Part shown: one piece after another, positions 34,539 to 45,120 of the stretch
How the letters are laid out: the number at the start of each line of letters is the position of its first letter
Numbering within the stretch: the first letter of the stretch is position 1
Assembly: GCA_046328125.1 (NCBI GenBank)
Contig: JAXLXF010000005.1
Location: 270,676-334,675 of the forward strand
DNA from: JADZEM01 sp046328125
Lineage (GTDB): Bacteria; Chloroflexota; UBA6077; JACCZL01
DNA length: 64,000 nt
Direction: 5' to 3'
Translations under genes and position numbers: made by a program
The notes under the pieces: model-generated
Database searches by the model: none
What the model was told of the DNA's origin: nothing
What the model saw: the letters and a program-made list of their open reading frames with translations, nothing else

Positions 34539-35308
34539 CGAACGACGCCCTCCAGGGGGCTGGAGGCGCTGGCGTACGCCTTCTTCACGATCCGGCCGGC
34601 CAGGAACGCGTTGCGGCCTCCCCGCACGCCCTCGGCGAACGCCTCGCCCATCAGGGCCGGGTTGCCGGCCTCGGCGATGGCGGTGTTGACGAGGCAGGCG
34701 TCGGCCCCGAGCTCCATCGCGATGGCAGCGTCGGAGGGGACGCCGAGTCCCGCGTCCACGACGACCGGCACGCTGGCCTGCTCCACGATCACCTTGATCC
34801 GGCCGAAGTAGGGGATGCCCTGCCCCGAGCCGATTGGCGAGCCCATCGGCATGACGGTGGCACAGCCGGCGTCTTCCAGCTGCTTCGCGAGGATCGGGTC
34901 GTCCGTGGTGTACGGCAACACCACGAACCCCTCTTTGACCAGCTGGCGAGCGGCGTCAAGGGTGCCGATCGGGTCGGGCCAGAGGTACTTCGGGTCGCCG
35001 ATCACTTCGAGCTTGACCCAGTTCGAGCCGGTCAGCTCGCGGCCGAGCCGCGCGCAGCGCAGCGCCTCGTCCACGGTGTAGCAGCCCGCCGTGTTTGGCA
35101 GGATGGTGTAGCGCGACCAGTCGATCTCGTCCAGCAGCGTCTTCTTGGACGGGTTGTCCAGATCCAGGCGCCGGATCGCGACGGTCACGATCTCGGTTCC
35201 GGACGCTGCGTAAGCGTCGCGCATCTCGTCAGCCGTGCGAAACTTGCCGCTGCCGAGCAACAGGCGGGAGCGAAACCGCTTCCCGGCGATCTCTAGAACG
35301 TCGTCCAC
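34535..35308 (-). CDS. thiG: thiazole synthase ThiG
   Basis: A 257-residue TIM-barrel enzyme that condenses deoxyxylulose phosphate, dehydroglycine and ThiS-borne sulfur into thiazole phosphate. Family blocks are SRLLLGSGKFRTADEM, ILPNTAGCYTVDEALRCARL, WVKLEVIGDPKYLWPD (with the Schiff-base Lys), VMPMGSPIGSGQG, and VVVDAGLGVPSDAAIAMELGADACLVNTAIA. GTG 35308 follows AAGGAGG. The TPP riboswitch 110 bases upstream controls it. No thiO, thiH or thiF is in the window, so the dehydroglycine source and ThiS adenylation must be encoded elsewhere. Confidence 0.95.
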   Translation of the reverse strand: MDDVLEIAGKRFRSRLLLGSGKFRTADEMRDAYAASGTEIVTVAIRRLDLDNPSKKTLLDEIDWSRYTILPNTAGCYTVDEALRCARLGRELTGSNWVKLEVIGDPKYLWPDPIGTLDAARQLVKEGFVVLPYTTDDPILAKQLEDAGCATVMPMGSPIGSGQGIPYFGRIKVIVEQASVPVVVDAGLGVPSDAAIAMELGADACLVNTAIAEAGNPALMGEAFAEGVRGGRNAFLAGRIVKKAYASASSPLEGVVR

Positions 35309-35322
35309 GCCGCCCTCCTTGC

Positions 35323-35374
35323 GCCTCGCTCGCGTCGTCGCGAATCGCGAGGCCGAGCGCCAGTCGCCTGGCGC
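35323..35374 (-). promoter_or_regulatory. hairpins between TPP riboswitch and thiG (expression platform candidate)
   Basis: Two short perfect hairpins lie between the aptamer and thiG: GCGCCAG/CTGGCGC (35357-35374) and GCCTCGC/GCGAGGC (35323-35353). The second abuts the AAGGAGG site of thiG, which suggests control of translation initiation rather than transcription termination. Confidence 0.4.
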
Positions 35375-35419
35375 GAGATGTGTGGATGCGGTCCCGGAGA
35401 CACTGCGTGTTCTCGGTCA

Positions 35420-35503
35420 CCGCTTCCCTTCGCAGGTCCTAACCCGGTCAGGTTCAAAGGGTTGCCCGCCGTTGCGGCGAGCTCTCAGCCCGTGGCTCCC
35501 CTA
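35420..35503 (-). promoter_or_regulatory. TPP (THI-box) riboswitch
   Basis: On the minus strand the conserved aptamer parts appear in order: GGGGAGCC then GGCTGAGA (35483-35501), the variable P3 arm, CCCTTTGAACCTGA, GGGTTAGGACCTGCG and AAGGGAA. This is the classic thiamine pyrophosphate-sensing element. It lies directly upstream of thiG and should repress thiG-thiE/tenI-thiS when TPP is plentiful. Confidence 0.95.
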
Positions 35504-35652
35504 GCGTCGTCGTGCCGAGCCGACGATGTTCAGTTCGTTCTGGCGGAGTCAGTTCCGTCCCGATGGACGAGCCTGCCATCTTGCATGGTACGCAGCCCAC
35601 CGACTACCGGTCAAGAGCCGGCGCGATTCAGACCAGGATATGCGCCCTGCGC

Positions 35653-38448
35653 TCATCCGGTCGTCTGGAGGCCCGCCGCGATGCCGTTGACCGTCTGGAG
35701 CAGGGTGCGCAAGCGTGGGTCGTTCTCACGGCTCCCGTTGGCGCGCCACTCGCGGAGGACTTCCACCTGGACGCAGTGGATCGGGTCCACGTACGGGTTG
35801 CGCAACGCGATCGACCGTCTGAGGACCGGCGCCCGTTCGAGCAGGCGCGGCTGGCCCGAGGCGATCAGCACGTAGCGGGTCGTTAGCTCCAGCTCGCGCT
35901 CGATGCGGGCCATGATCTGCTCGCGAATGCGCTCGTCGGTGACCAGGGTGGCGTAGAGGCGGGTGACGGCCGGGGTGGCGGTCCCGAGGCTGATCTGGGC
36001 GTTGTCGATCAGCGAGCGGAAGAATGGCCAGCGCGCGTACATCTCGGCCAGGAGTGCCTCGCCGCCCGGCTCCGAAGCGGCGGCGGCGAGTCCCGTCCCG
36101 AGCCCGTACCAGCCGGGCAGGTTGCTGCGGTTCTGGGTCCATGAGAAGACCCACGGGATGGCGCGGAGATCGTCGATCGAGCCGCGACTGCTCCGGCTGA
36201 CCGGTCGGGAGGCCAGCGTCAACTGCCCGAGCACGTCGATGGGCGTCGCTTCGCGGAAGAACTGGAGCAGCTCTGGCGTGTCGTAGATCAGGTCGCGATA
36301 CTCGCGGCGGCCACGATCCGCGACTTTCTCCATGACGGCCGTCCAGGACGGATCGGCGGGCGCCTGGCCGGCGACGGCTTCCGGATCGAGCGTGGCGCGG
36401 ATCACGGCGCCGACCATCTGCTCCAGGTGCCGTCGGGCGATCGAGGCGTTCGCGTAGCGTGCGAAGACGACCTCGCCCTGCTCGGTGACCTTGAACCGCC
36501 CGCCCAGCGCGCCGAGCGGCTGGGCCAGGATCGCGCGCTGCATCGGGCCGCCGCCGCGCCCAATCGCCCCCCCACGACCCTGGAAGATCACAAACCGCAC
36601 GCCGCGCTGGTCGGCGAGCTCGGCGAGGGTGCGCTGGGCCACGTACAGCTGCCAGGTCGAGGCGGTGTAGCCGCCGTCCTTGTTGCTGTCCGAGTAGCCC
36701 AGCATGATCTCGATCTCGTCGGCCCAGGCCGCGACGCCGCGTCGGAACGCCGGCGTGTCGAGCAGCACGCCCATGATCTCCGAGGCCCGCGCGAGCTCGT
36801 GGACCGTCTCGAAGAGTGGCACCACCCGGATTCCGAGGCCCGCCGGCTGGTTGCCCGGCGGGTAGAGGCCAACCTGCTGCGCCAGCACCAGCACTTCGAG
36901 AAGGTCGCTCGGCTCGTGGGTCATCGAGACGATGTACGTCTCGCAGGCGGTGCGCCCCAGCCGCTCCTGGATCTCGCGGACGACGCCGAGCGTCTCGAGC
37001 ACCTCGCGGCTGGCGGCGCTGATCCGGGAGAGGCTCACCGGGAGCGGTCGGCCGTCCTCCAACACCGCGCTCAGCAGATCCATCCGGTCGGCTTCGGAGA
37101 GGGCGGTGTAGCTGGCAGCGTGGCCGGTCGCGGCGAAGATCTCTTCGAGGGCGCGCTCGTGGCGCTCGCTGTGCTGCCGGATCTCCAACGCCGCGAAGTG
37201 GAAACCGAACGTGCGGGCACAGGTCAACAGGTCGGCGAGCGCGCCGTCGGCGAGGCGTCCGGCCCTGGCCCGACGCAGGCTCTCCTGCACCAGCTCCAGG
37301 TCCGCCACCAGCTCCTGGACGTTGGCGTAGGTGCCGGGCGGCGCGACGGGGCGATCCCACGGCGTCGCGATGGTCCGCCGAAGCCGCTCGGCGATGAACC
37401 CGAGCTTCTGGCGGTACGGCTCGATGGGGGCGCGGCGGTCGAGCTCGGCGGCGGTCTCGGGGAGATCGTCGGCGTCGCGGCGCAGCGACCGCTCCAACTC
37501 GTGCGTCACCAGCGACCGCGTCGAGGCGACGCTGATCTGTTGCGCCAGCAGATCGACCCGCCTCAGGTAGCCGGTCAGGGCCAGCGTGCGGTGCCGGCCG
37601 ATCGTCTGGCGCGTGATGTCCGGGGTGACGTTCGGGTTGCCGTCGCGGTCGCCGCCGACCCAGGAGTGGACCTCCAGGACGCGGCGCGGCGCCGAGCTCG
37701 CGCGTGGGTAGCGCTGGGCGACGACGCGATCGAGCTCGGCGTGGAGCTCCGGCGCCACGGCGAACAGGCTGGGTCCGACGATGGACAGCACGGACTGGAC
37801 TTCGTCCAGGACGGTCGGGCGGCGGGGCCGGACTTCCTCGGTCTGCCAGAGGAGGGTGATCGCTTCGAGGATGCGCTGCTCCCGAGACGCGTGCTCCTCG
37901 CGGGTCAGCGGATGCTCGCCGCCCACGCGCACCAGCTCGCCCAGGCCGGCCAGCAGGTCGAGGACCGTGCGGCGGCGAGACTCGGTCGGGTGGGCGGTGA
38001 AGGTAGGGGTCACGCAGAGATTGGCGAGCTGCCGCTGGACGTCGGCCGGCGGGCGGTTGGCCGGAATGCGAGCAACGGCGTCGCCAATCGACTCGGGCAG
38101 CGGCGTGTCCGGGTTGGCGAGCGAGCGTGCCCGCAGCGAGCGAAGCCGGTGCTCCTGCTCCAGCGTGTTGATGATGTGGAAGTAGCTGGTGAAGGCGCGG
38201 ACGACCGATGGCGCCAGCTCGGCGTCGAGCGCGCCGATCTGCTGTATCAGCGGGTCGAGAACCACGTCGTCCGTCTCGCGTATCTCGATGGCACGAGTGC
38301 GCGCCCGCTCGACCGCCTCTAGGAGCTCGTCGCCGCCCTGTTCGCGCAAGACGGTGCCCAGCAGCGCCCCGAGATAGCGAACGTCGGCTCGCAAGTCGTC
38401 CGCCGGCAGGTCGCGGACGTCGGATCGTTCCCTTCGCGTATCGACCAC
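35653..38448 (-). CDS. ppc: phosphoenolpyruvate carboxylase
   Basis: A 931-residue enzyme that carboxylates PEP to oxaloacetate (anaplerosis). Catalytic blocks are complete: TFTAHPTESRRRTVL with the essential His, the VHSWVGGDRDGNPNVT segment, GYSDSNKDGGY, and FQGRGGAIGRGGGPMQRAI with the loop Arg residues. The C-terminus GLQTTG resembles the conserved terminal NTG. GTG 38448 is chosen: the frame extends to 38691, but that part overlaps the preceding gene and is low complexity. It follows the formimidoyltransferase gene by 46 bases and is probably co-transcribed. No allosteric partner genes are seen. Confidence 0.95.
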   Translation of the reverse strand: MVDTRRERSDVRDLPADDLRADVRYLGALLGTVLREQGGDELLEAVERARTRAIEIRETDDVVLDPLIQQIGALDAELAPSVVRAFTSYFHIINTLEQEHRLRSLRARSLANPDTPLPESIGDAVARIPANRPPADVQRQLANLCVTPTFTAHPTESRRRTVLDLLAGLGELVRVGGEHPLTREEHASREQRILEAITLLWQTEEVRPRRPTVLDEVQSVLSIVGPSLFAVAPELHAELDRVVAQRYPRASSAPRRVLEVHSWVGGDRDGNPNVTPDITRQTIGRHRTLALTGYLRRVDLLAQQISVASTRSLVTHELERSLRRDADDLPETAAELDRRAPIEPYRQKLGFIAERLRRTIATPWDRPVAPPGTYANVQELVADLELVQESLRRARAGRLADGALADLLTCARTFGFHFAALEIRQHSERHERALEEIFAATGHAASYTALSEADRMDLLSAVLEDGRPLPVSLSRISAASREVLETLGVVREIQERLGRTACETYIVSMTHEPSDLLEVLVLAQQVGLYPPGNQPAGLGIRVVPLFETVHELARASEIMGVLLDTPAFRRGVAAWADEIEIMLGYSDSNKDGGYTASTWQLYVAQRTLAELADQRGVRFVIFQGRGGAIGRGGGPMQRAILAQPLGALGGRFKVTEQGEVVFARYANASIARRHLEQMVGAVIRATLDPEAVAGQAPADPSWTAVMEKVADRGRREYRDLIYDTPELLQFFREATPIDVLGQLTLASRPVSRSSRGSIDDLRAIPWVFSWTQNRSNLPGWYGLGTGLAAAASEPGGEALLAEMYARWPFFRSLIDNAQISLGTATPAVTRLYATLVTDERIREQIMARIERELELTTRYVLIASGQPRLLERAPVLRRSIALRNPYVDPIHCVQVEVLREWRANGSRENDPRLRTLLQTVNGIAAGLQTTG

Positions 38449-38494
38449 GGTCCTGCTGACCTCCAGGCTCCTGAACTGGCCGGCGCGTCTGATC

Positions 38495-39439
38495 TCAGGC
38501 GCCGGCCTGACCTGCCGCTCCGGGTGGCGGCTCCGCTGCGCTGAGCGCCTGCAACAGCCGCCCTTCGACGATCTGCGATGCCTCCAGTCGGCGCATTTTC
38601 GTGCGCGTGCGCATGGTCGCCACCAGCACGTCGAGCGGCAGCAGCCCGACCAGCTCGCTCTCGAACACCTCCACGCCGGCCGCGGCGGCAAGGTCTCGGA
38701 CCGTGTCGTAGACGACCAGCAGCGGTGTGGTGGCGGTGTCCAGCAGGTTCATGGAGACCTGGACGACGTCTGGATTGTCGGTGAGCATCCCGAGTGCCTG
38801 GACGGCCGGCAGGCCGCCGTTCGACTCGCGGACGGTGCGGGCGATCCGCTTCGCGAGCGCCAGGTCGGCAGTCGCCAGGTTGACGTTGAACGCGACGAGG
38901 AACGGCCGCGCACCGACAGCCGTCGCACCAGCCGTGCCAAGCCGAGCCGGCCCGAAATCGGGCGCGCGGCCGGGATCGGTCGCGATGGCGTCGCGAAGTG
39001 CTTCGTACTGGCCGCGCCGCACGTCCGGCAGGCGGACCCGGTCCGGGCGGCGCGCGGCGCGCGCGTACAGGTAGACCGGGATGTCGAGCTGATCGCCGAT
39101 CCGGGCGCCGACAGCAGTCGCGACCTCGACGCAGGTTTCCATCGTCACGCCGCCAATCGGCACGAACGGGATGACGTCGGTCGCGCCGATCCGTGGGTGC
39201 TCGCCCTGCTGGACCGTCATGTCAATAGTGCGGGCCGCTTGCTCGGCGCAGCGGAAGGCCGCTTCGGCGACCGCCGCCGGGGTGCCGGCGAACGTCAGCA
39301 CCATCCGATTGTGCGTGGCGTCGGCGTGCAGGTCGAGAACCGCGACCCCAGGAACGGACGCCGCCGCGTCACGAATCCCGGCGATCACCTCGGGCCGCCG
39401 ACCTTCGGAGAAGTTCGGGACGCACTCGACGAGCTCCAC
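38495..39439 (-). CDS. glutamate formimidoyltransferase (FTCD N-terminal domain, stand-alone)
   Basis: A 314-residue formiminotransferase that moves the formimino group of formiminoglutamate to tetrahydrofolate. Recognised by LVECVPNFSEGRRPEVI at the N-terminus, LDLHADATHNRMVLTF, IGATDVIPFVPIGG, YLYARAARRP and VAFNVNLATADL. GTG 39439 has GGGAG six bases upstream. The longer frame to 40096 is antisense to the cyclodeaminase gene, and its ATG near 39487 lies inside the -10 box. In animals this domain is fused with the cyclodeaminase; here the two are separate, divergent genes. Confidence 0.92.
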   Translation of the reverse strand: MELVECVPNFSEGRRPEVIAGIRDAAASVPGVAVLDLHADATHNRMVLTFAGTPAAVAEAAFRCAEQAARTIDMTVQQGEHPRIGATDVIPFVPIGGVTMETCVEVATAVGARIGDQLDIPVYLYARAARRPDRVRLPDVRRGQYEALRDAIATDPGRAPDFGPARLGTAGATAVGARPFLVAFNVNLATADLALAKRIARTVRESNGGLPAVQALGMLTDNPDVVQVSMNLLDTATTPLLVVYDTVRDLAAAAGVEVFESELVGLLPLDVLVATMRTRTKMRRLEASQIVEGRLLQALSAAEPPPGAAGQAGA

Positions 39440-39485
39440 ACGGACTCCCGGGAGATTCGTCCGGCCACGACGACGGCGTGGCAGC

Positions 39486-39491
39486 ATTATA
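39486..39491 (-). promoter_or_regulatory. consensus -10 box for the formimidoyltransferase-ppc unit
   Basis: Perfect TATAAT on the minus strand, placing the transcript start near 39479 and leaving a leader of about 40 bases before GTG 39439. No good -35 is visible. Confidence 0.55.
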
Positions 39492-39581
39492 CGTGGCGCC
39501 CTGCCTCCGACCAGACGGCAGCCGGATGGTGAGGATCTGGCGGCGGTGGCGCGAACGAGCGCAGATTCATGAGGTGCAGGC

Positions 39582-40211
39582 ATGGCCGATCGTTCTCTGG
39601 CGGGCCTCAGCGTTGACGACTTCTTGCGCCGGCTGGCGAGCGGCGATCCCACGCCCGGTGGCGGATCGGCGTCGGCGCTGGGCGGGGCGCTCGGGGCGGC
39701 GCTGGTCAGCATGGTCTGCAACCTGACGATTGGCCGCGAGCGGTACGCCGACACCGAAGCCGAGGTGACCGAGATCCGCGAGGCGGCACAGTCGCTACTC
39801 GACCGGCTGCGGCGCGGCATTGACGAGGACGCCGAGGCGTACGACCGAGTGATCGCCGCGTACCGGCTGCCACGTGGCACCGACGACGACAAGGCGGCTC
39901 GGAGCGAGGCGATCCAGGAAGCGACCCGGCTGGCGGCGCTGGCGCCACTCGGCCTGGTGGAGGCCAGCGCCGAGGTGATCGGGCTGGCCGAGCGGGCGCT
40001 GGGCAAGACGAACCCGCACGCCGTGAGTGACCTGGCGGTGGCGGCGCTGTTCGGAGTGGCGAGCCTGGACGGGGCGGCGGCAAACGTCGAGATCAACCTG
40101 ACGAGCCTGAAGGACGAGGCAGCTCGCGACGAGATCGCGGCGCGGCTGGCAACTGCCCGCGCCGGCGCGCGCGAACGGGCCTCGGGCGTGGTCGAGCGCG
40201 CGCAGACGTAG
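39582..40211 (+). CDS. cyclodeaminase/cyclohydrolase family protein (FTCD C-terminal domain)
   Basis: A 209-residue, mostly helical folate enzyme that converts 5-formimino-THF to methenyl-THF or acts as methenyl-THF cyclohydrolase. Typical blocks are DDFLRRLASGDPTPGGGSASAL, GALGAALVSMVCNLTIG, and NPHAVSDLAVAALFGVASLDGAAANVEINL. It is divergent from the formimidoyltransferase gene across about 140 bases, so both halves of the bifunctional enzyme are likely expressed from one intergenic region. No other histidine-degradation (hut) genes are nearby. Confidence 0.9.
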   Translation: MADRSLAGLSVDDFLRRLASGDPTPGGGSASALGGALGAALVSMVCNLTIGRERYADTEAEVTEIREAAQSLLDRLRRGIDEDAEAYDRVIAAYRLPRGTDDDKAARSEAIQEATRLAALAPLGLVEASAEVIGLAERALGKTNPHAVSDLAVAALFGVASLDGAAANVEINLTSLKDEAARDEIAARLATARAGARERASGVVERAQT

Positions 40212-40228
40212 GAGTCGGGCCGGGCCGC

Positions 40229-42205
40229 TCAGTCGTGGCCGGTGTGGGCGCTGGCATCGTGGTGGCGCGGCACGACCTCGACTTCGATTCGCGCACGGGC
40301 CTGGGTCAGCCAGCGCAGCACGATGGCCGGCTCGTCGCGGTCTTCGCGGGGGGCCGGCGGGCGGGCGAAACGGTCAGTCACCAGCTCGTCGTCCTCGTCT
40401 GGCTGTTCTTCCCAGTCGTCGGGAGGTGCGCTCAAGATCTCGGCGGCCAGCTTACGCAGTCGGGCCGGCTCGATGGGCAGCGAGGACATGCCCCAGTACA
40501 CCGTGCGGAGGAGCCAGCCGTCCTCGATCAGGTGGGTGACGGTGGGGCCGAACGGCAGGCGCTCCAGCACCAGCAGGCGCCAGCCCGGCGTCAGACCGAC
40601 CAGCGGCGACGCGTAGACGATCAGCGCCTGGACCCCTTTGAGGGCCGCGCGCAGTCGGTCCAGAAGGGGCTGCTCGCCGCGCGCGGCGGCCTGCTGCATC
40701 GCTAGTCGAAGTGCTGCCAGTGTCGGCGCCTTCTGGCCCGAGAGCAGGCGGGCTACCTCCAGCACGGCGTGGCGCCGCGCCTCTGGATCTGAAGCGCGGC
40801 GTGCAAAGGCATCGGGATAGGCGGCGCGCGCGGCCGAGAGCGCCGCCCGAGCGGCTCTGACGCTCTCGAACGGGCCGAAGTAGCGCGCGCCGTCCGCGCG
40901 CACGTCGCTCACCAGTTGCACTCTGGGTGGCCGGTCGTCCGGAGCGACTCGCACCACCGCAGTCGGTTCGCGGGTCTGGCGGGCCGTGTTGAACTCGGGT
41001 TGGTGGTCGCGGATCAAGCGAGCTTCGAGGAGCGTGGCTTCAAGATCCGAACGGGTCGCGATCGTCTCGACGGTGGCGGCGCGGACGGCGAGCGCCTCGA
41101 ATTGGCGGTGCTGCGATGGCTGCTTCGCGACGTAAGCCGCGAGGCGGCGGGAGAGGTCGAGCGCCTTGCCGACGTACAGCACGCGGCCTGCTGCGTCGAG
41201 CACCAGATAGACGCCCGGTCCTTCCGGGACGTCCCGAAGCCAGCTTCGGGTGAACGGCAGCGGCCTGGGTGGCGAAACCGCTTCGCTGCTATCTTCGGTG
41301 CCGTCGTCTACGGCCAGGGCGCGGCTCGGGCTGGCGGACTGGCGCTCGCGCAGCCGTTCGAGCACGTGCGTGGTGAGGTCGGCCTCGGCGACCGGCGTTG
41401 CCGGTCCGGCCACGGGGATGCCGAGCTCAGCAGCGGCGGCGGCGAGGCCCGGCTTCCGCGTGCCCGGCAGGACCGCTCGTAGCAGGCCGTCCACCTCGAC
41501 GTACCTGATCTCAAGACCAGGGAGTTGTGCGCGCCGCAATTCAGCTTCGAGGAACGCGCGTGCGCGCTCGGCGCCGTAGACGTGGACGGTCTGACCGTCC
41601 ACGATCTCGCGCAGGGTCGGGACCACGTCCGCGAATGTCGGGGCGCTGTCGAGCGCTTCGTCGTCCAGGCGGGCGGACTGGCGCACCGCGCGGGCGAGCC
41701 GCTGCTGCACGCCGACGACGAGCTCGAGTCGTGTAACGACCGCTCCAGACTCGCGAACGACGACGCCGATGCCGGCGACGCGGTGTCGAGCCGGGTCGGC
41801 GCCGGTGGTGGCGAGCGCGAGGGCCACGATCCGCTCTGGCCGGGTCGTCCAGGCGGGCGACCCAGAAGGCGCAGGCTGTGACGCCGATGCCAACACGGCG
41901 GTTGCAGATGTCTCGGGCTGGTGCGCCGGATCGGGCTGGCGCGACGGCGCGGCAAGGTGTGGCGCATCGTCGTGCTGGCGCGTCTTCAGCGTCCAGCGGC
42001 CATCGTGATGCGCCAGTCGCGACTCCGCGCCGAGGATGCCGGCAAGCAGGGACGCCCAGCGACTCCCGTCGCCCGCGCCGAACAACAGCCCGGCGAGCGC
42101 TGCGTCGTCCAGGCCGTCGCGATGCTGCCGGAGGAGGGTGACGGCGCGCTCGCGCAGGCCAACGTAGCCGGGCGCGCCGCCGCCGCTCTGAGAGCTATTG
42201 GGCAC
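40229..42205 (-). CDS. inactivated DEDDh exonuclease-like domain fused to GIY-YIG (UvrC-type) nuclease
   Basis: A 658-residue protein. Residues ~15-75 look like a small helical/winged domain. Residues ~122-285 align with DnaQ-type DEDDh exonucleases, but the first motif D-x-E-T-T-G reads ALATTG (Ala130, Ala132), and the second motif's Asp is also absent. Residues ~328-410 form a GIY-YIG nuclease domain with GVY (331-333), YVG (344-346) and catalytic Glu389. The remainder resembles the UvrC-linked helical region (DGARYFGPFESVRAAR). DnaQ-UvrC-like fusions are known in bacteria. Here the nuclease half is intact while the exonuclease half seems structural only. Confidence 0.85.
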   Translation of the reverse strand: MPNSSQSGGGAPGYVGLRERAVTLLRQHRDGLDDAALAGLLFGAGDGSRWASLLAGILGAESRLAHHDGRWTLKTRQHDDAPHLAAPSRQPDPAHQPETSATAVLASASQPAPSGSPAWTTRPERIVALALATTGADPARHRVAGIGVVVRESGAVVTRLELVVGVQQRLARAVRQSARLDDEALDSAPTFADVVPTLREIVDGQTVHVYGAERARAFLEAELRRAQLPGLEIRYVEVDGLLRAVLPGTRKPGLAAAAAELGIPVAGPATPVAEADLTTHVLERLRERQSASPSRALAVDDGTEDSSEAVSPPRPLPFTRSWLRDVPEGPGVYLVLDAAGRVLYVGKALDLSRRLAAYVAKQPSQHRQFEALAVRAATVETIATRSDLEATLLEARLIRDHQPEFNTARQTREPTAVVRVAPDDRPPRVQLVSDVRADGARYFGPFESVRAARAALSAARAAYPDAFARRASDPEARRHAVLEVARLLSGQKAPTLAALRLAMQQAAARGEQPLLDRLRAALKGVQALIVYASPLVGLTPGWRLLVLERLPFGPTVTHLIEDGWLLRTVYWGMSSLPIEPARLRKLAAEILSAPPDDWEEQPDEDDELVTDRFARPPAPREDRDEPAIVLRWLTQARARIEVEVVPRHHDASAHTGHD

Positions 42206-42368
42206 CGACAGAGCCTCGTGCCAGGGATCTCGCGATCGACGCTGTTGTTGTCATCTCGTGTCGATTGTGGTTCGAAGGCGTGCTGGTCGCGACGTGACAG
42301 CCACCTGCCGAAAACATGACAGTCGGGTGAAAGTCGCGTCGAAGCCGGACCGGTCGATTCGGCTCAGA

Positions 42369-42374
42369 TATACT
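42369..42374 (+). promoter_or_regulatory. -10 box upstream of the LppX-like gene
   Basis: TATACT about 60 bases before ATG 42436. The matching -35 is weak. Confidence 0.4.
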
Positions 42375-42435
42375 GCGCGCAGCCTGGGCCGCTTCGACGT
42401 TGGTCGGCCTGGGCTCGACGTAAGGAGAGCAGTGC

Positions 42436-43314
42436 ATGCACCGCCCGATCGCGGCGCTCCTGGCCCTGATGGTACTCTTCGCTGCCGCTCCCGTGGCGCG
42501 CGCCGCCGACGTGGCCGCCGACGTAGCCGCGTCGCCGGCCAGGGAGGCGCCCGAAATCCGCCCGTTCACGTCGGCGCACTTCGGACTGGCCGGCACGATC
42601 AAACTGGACGGGATCACGGTGGACGTGCTCGGGGAAGGCGACCTGGCGCCGCCGGACCGGCAGCGGTCGTCGTTCAAGTTCGGGCCGTTCACCGCCGAAG
42701 TGGTGATGGTGGGGAACGCCGTCTACACCCGAACGCGGTTTCAGCCGCGCTGGAGCCGCGAGACCTCGCCGGAGTCGGTCGAGATCGGTCCGCTCAGCGC
42801 CTCGGAGCTGACGAAGCTTGGGGATGACACCCGTCTCGTCGGCACCGAGCTGATTGGCGGGGTGCCGACGCAGCACTACACGTCCAACCTCGACCTGTCC
42901 GGACTGGTCGATCCGTTGCTGCCGGTGGTTCAGGATCGGGACGTTCGCACGGCGCTGACCTCGCTGAAGGGGTCCGTGGACGTCTGGATCGGCGCGAGCG
43001 ACCGGATGGTCCGCCAGGAGCGGGTGATGCTCAGCGTGCGGCTGCCATCCATCGAGCCGAACGGCGACCCGATGGACGGCGTGATCGACCTGACCGTCGG
43101 CTACTCGAAGCTGAACGAGGACGTGGTCATTCGGGCGCCGGCCCGCGACGACACCTCGCCGCTGCTCTCCCCCCGACCGAACGTGGCCCCGGTGGTCGGG
43201 CCGGCCGGGTCGCCGGCAACCTCGACGGGCACCGTCCCTGGTACCGGCGGACCGGCGCCGTCGAACACTGCCCGGCCGCCGGTCCAGGCTCCGGCGCAGG
43301 TGCCGCGACGCTGA
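42436..43314 (+). CDS. secreted LppX/LprAFG-like lipid-binding-type protein
   Basis: A 292-residue exported protein. The signal peptide is HRPIAALLALMVLFAAAPVARA with cleavage after ARA. The mature part (about 200 residues) has the alternating beta pattern of LppX/LolA-like convex beta-sheet proteins: FGLAGTIKLDGITVDVLGEGD, FTAEVVMVGNAVYTRT, VGGTELIGG-like VGTELIGGVPTQHY, SVDVWIGASDRMVRQE. The tail after residue ~235 is a Pro/Thr/Ala-rich low-complexity region. ATG 42436 follows AAGGAGAG. LppX relatives move hydrophobic lipids across the envelope. There is no lipobox Cys, so it is probably soluble or wall-linked. Confidence 0.7.
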   Translation: MHRPIAALLALMVLFAAAPVARAADVAADVAASPAREAPEIRPFTSAHFGLAGTIKLDGITVDVLGEGDLAPPDRQRSSFKFGPFTAEVVMVGNAVYTRTRFQPRWSRETSPESVEIGPLSASELTKLGDDTRLVGTELIGGVPTQHYTSNLDLSGLVDPLLPVVQDRDVRTALTSLKGSVDVWIGASDRMVRQERVMLSVRLPSIEPNGDPMDGVIDLTVGYSKLNEDVVIRAPARDDTSPLLSPRPNVAPVVGPAGSPATSTGTVPGTGGPAPSNTARPPVQAPAQVPRR

Positions 43315-43398
43315 CGGTCCGGCCAAGCGCAGATCCGGTCGAGAGATTCGGGAATGCGGCGCTTCGAGTACCTCGTCGCCGAAGTCCATCACCGGAGT

Positions 43399-43462
43399 GC
43401 CCTCACCCCCCAACCCCCTCTCCCGCGGTTAGGGACAGTAGAGGGGGTTGGGGGGTGAGGGC
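43399..43462. repeat. C-rich/G-rich hairpin between convergent genes
   Basis: Perfect 23-base arms at 43399-43421 and 43440-43462, with an 18-base loop. The left arm is GCCCTCACCCCCCAACCCC plus CTCT and the right arm is its exact complement. It sits between the LppX-like gene and the acyl-CoA ligase gene (tail to tail). It can serve as a bidirectional terminator but looks like a dispersed repeat similar in style to the 17019-17117 hairpin. Confidence 0.8.
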
Positions 43463-43479
43463 TTCCTCTGACGGACTGA

Positions 43480-45120
<1,641 letters not shown>

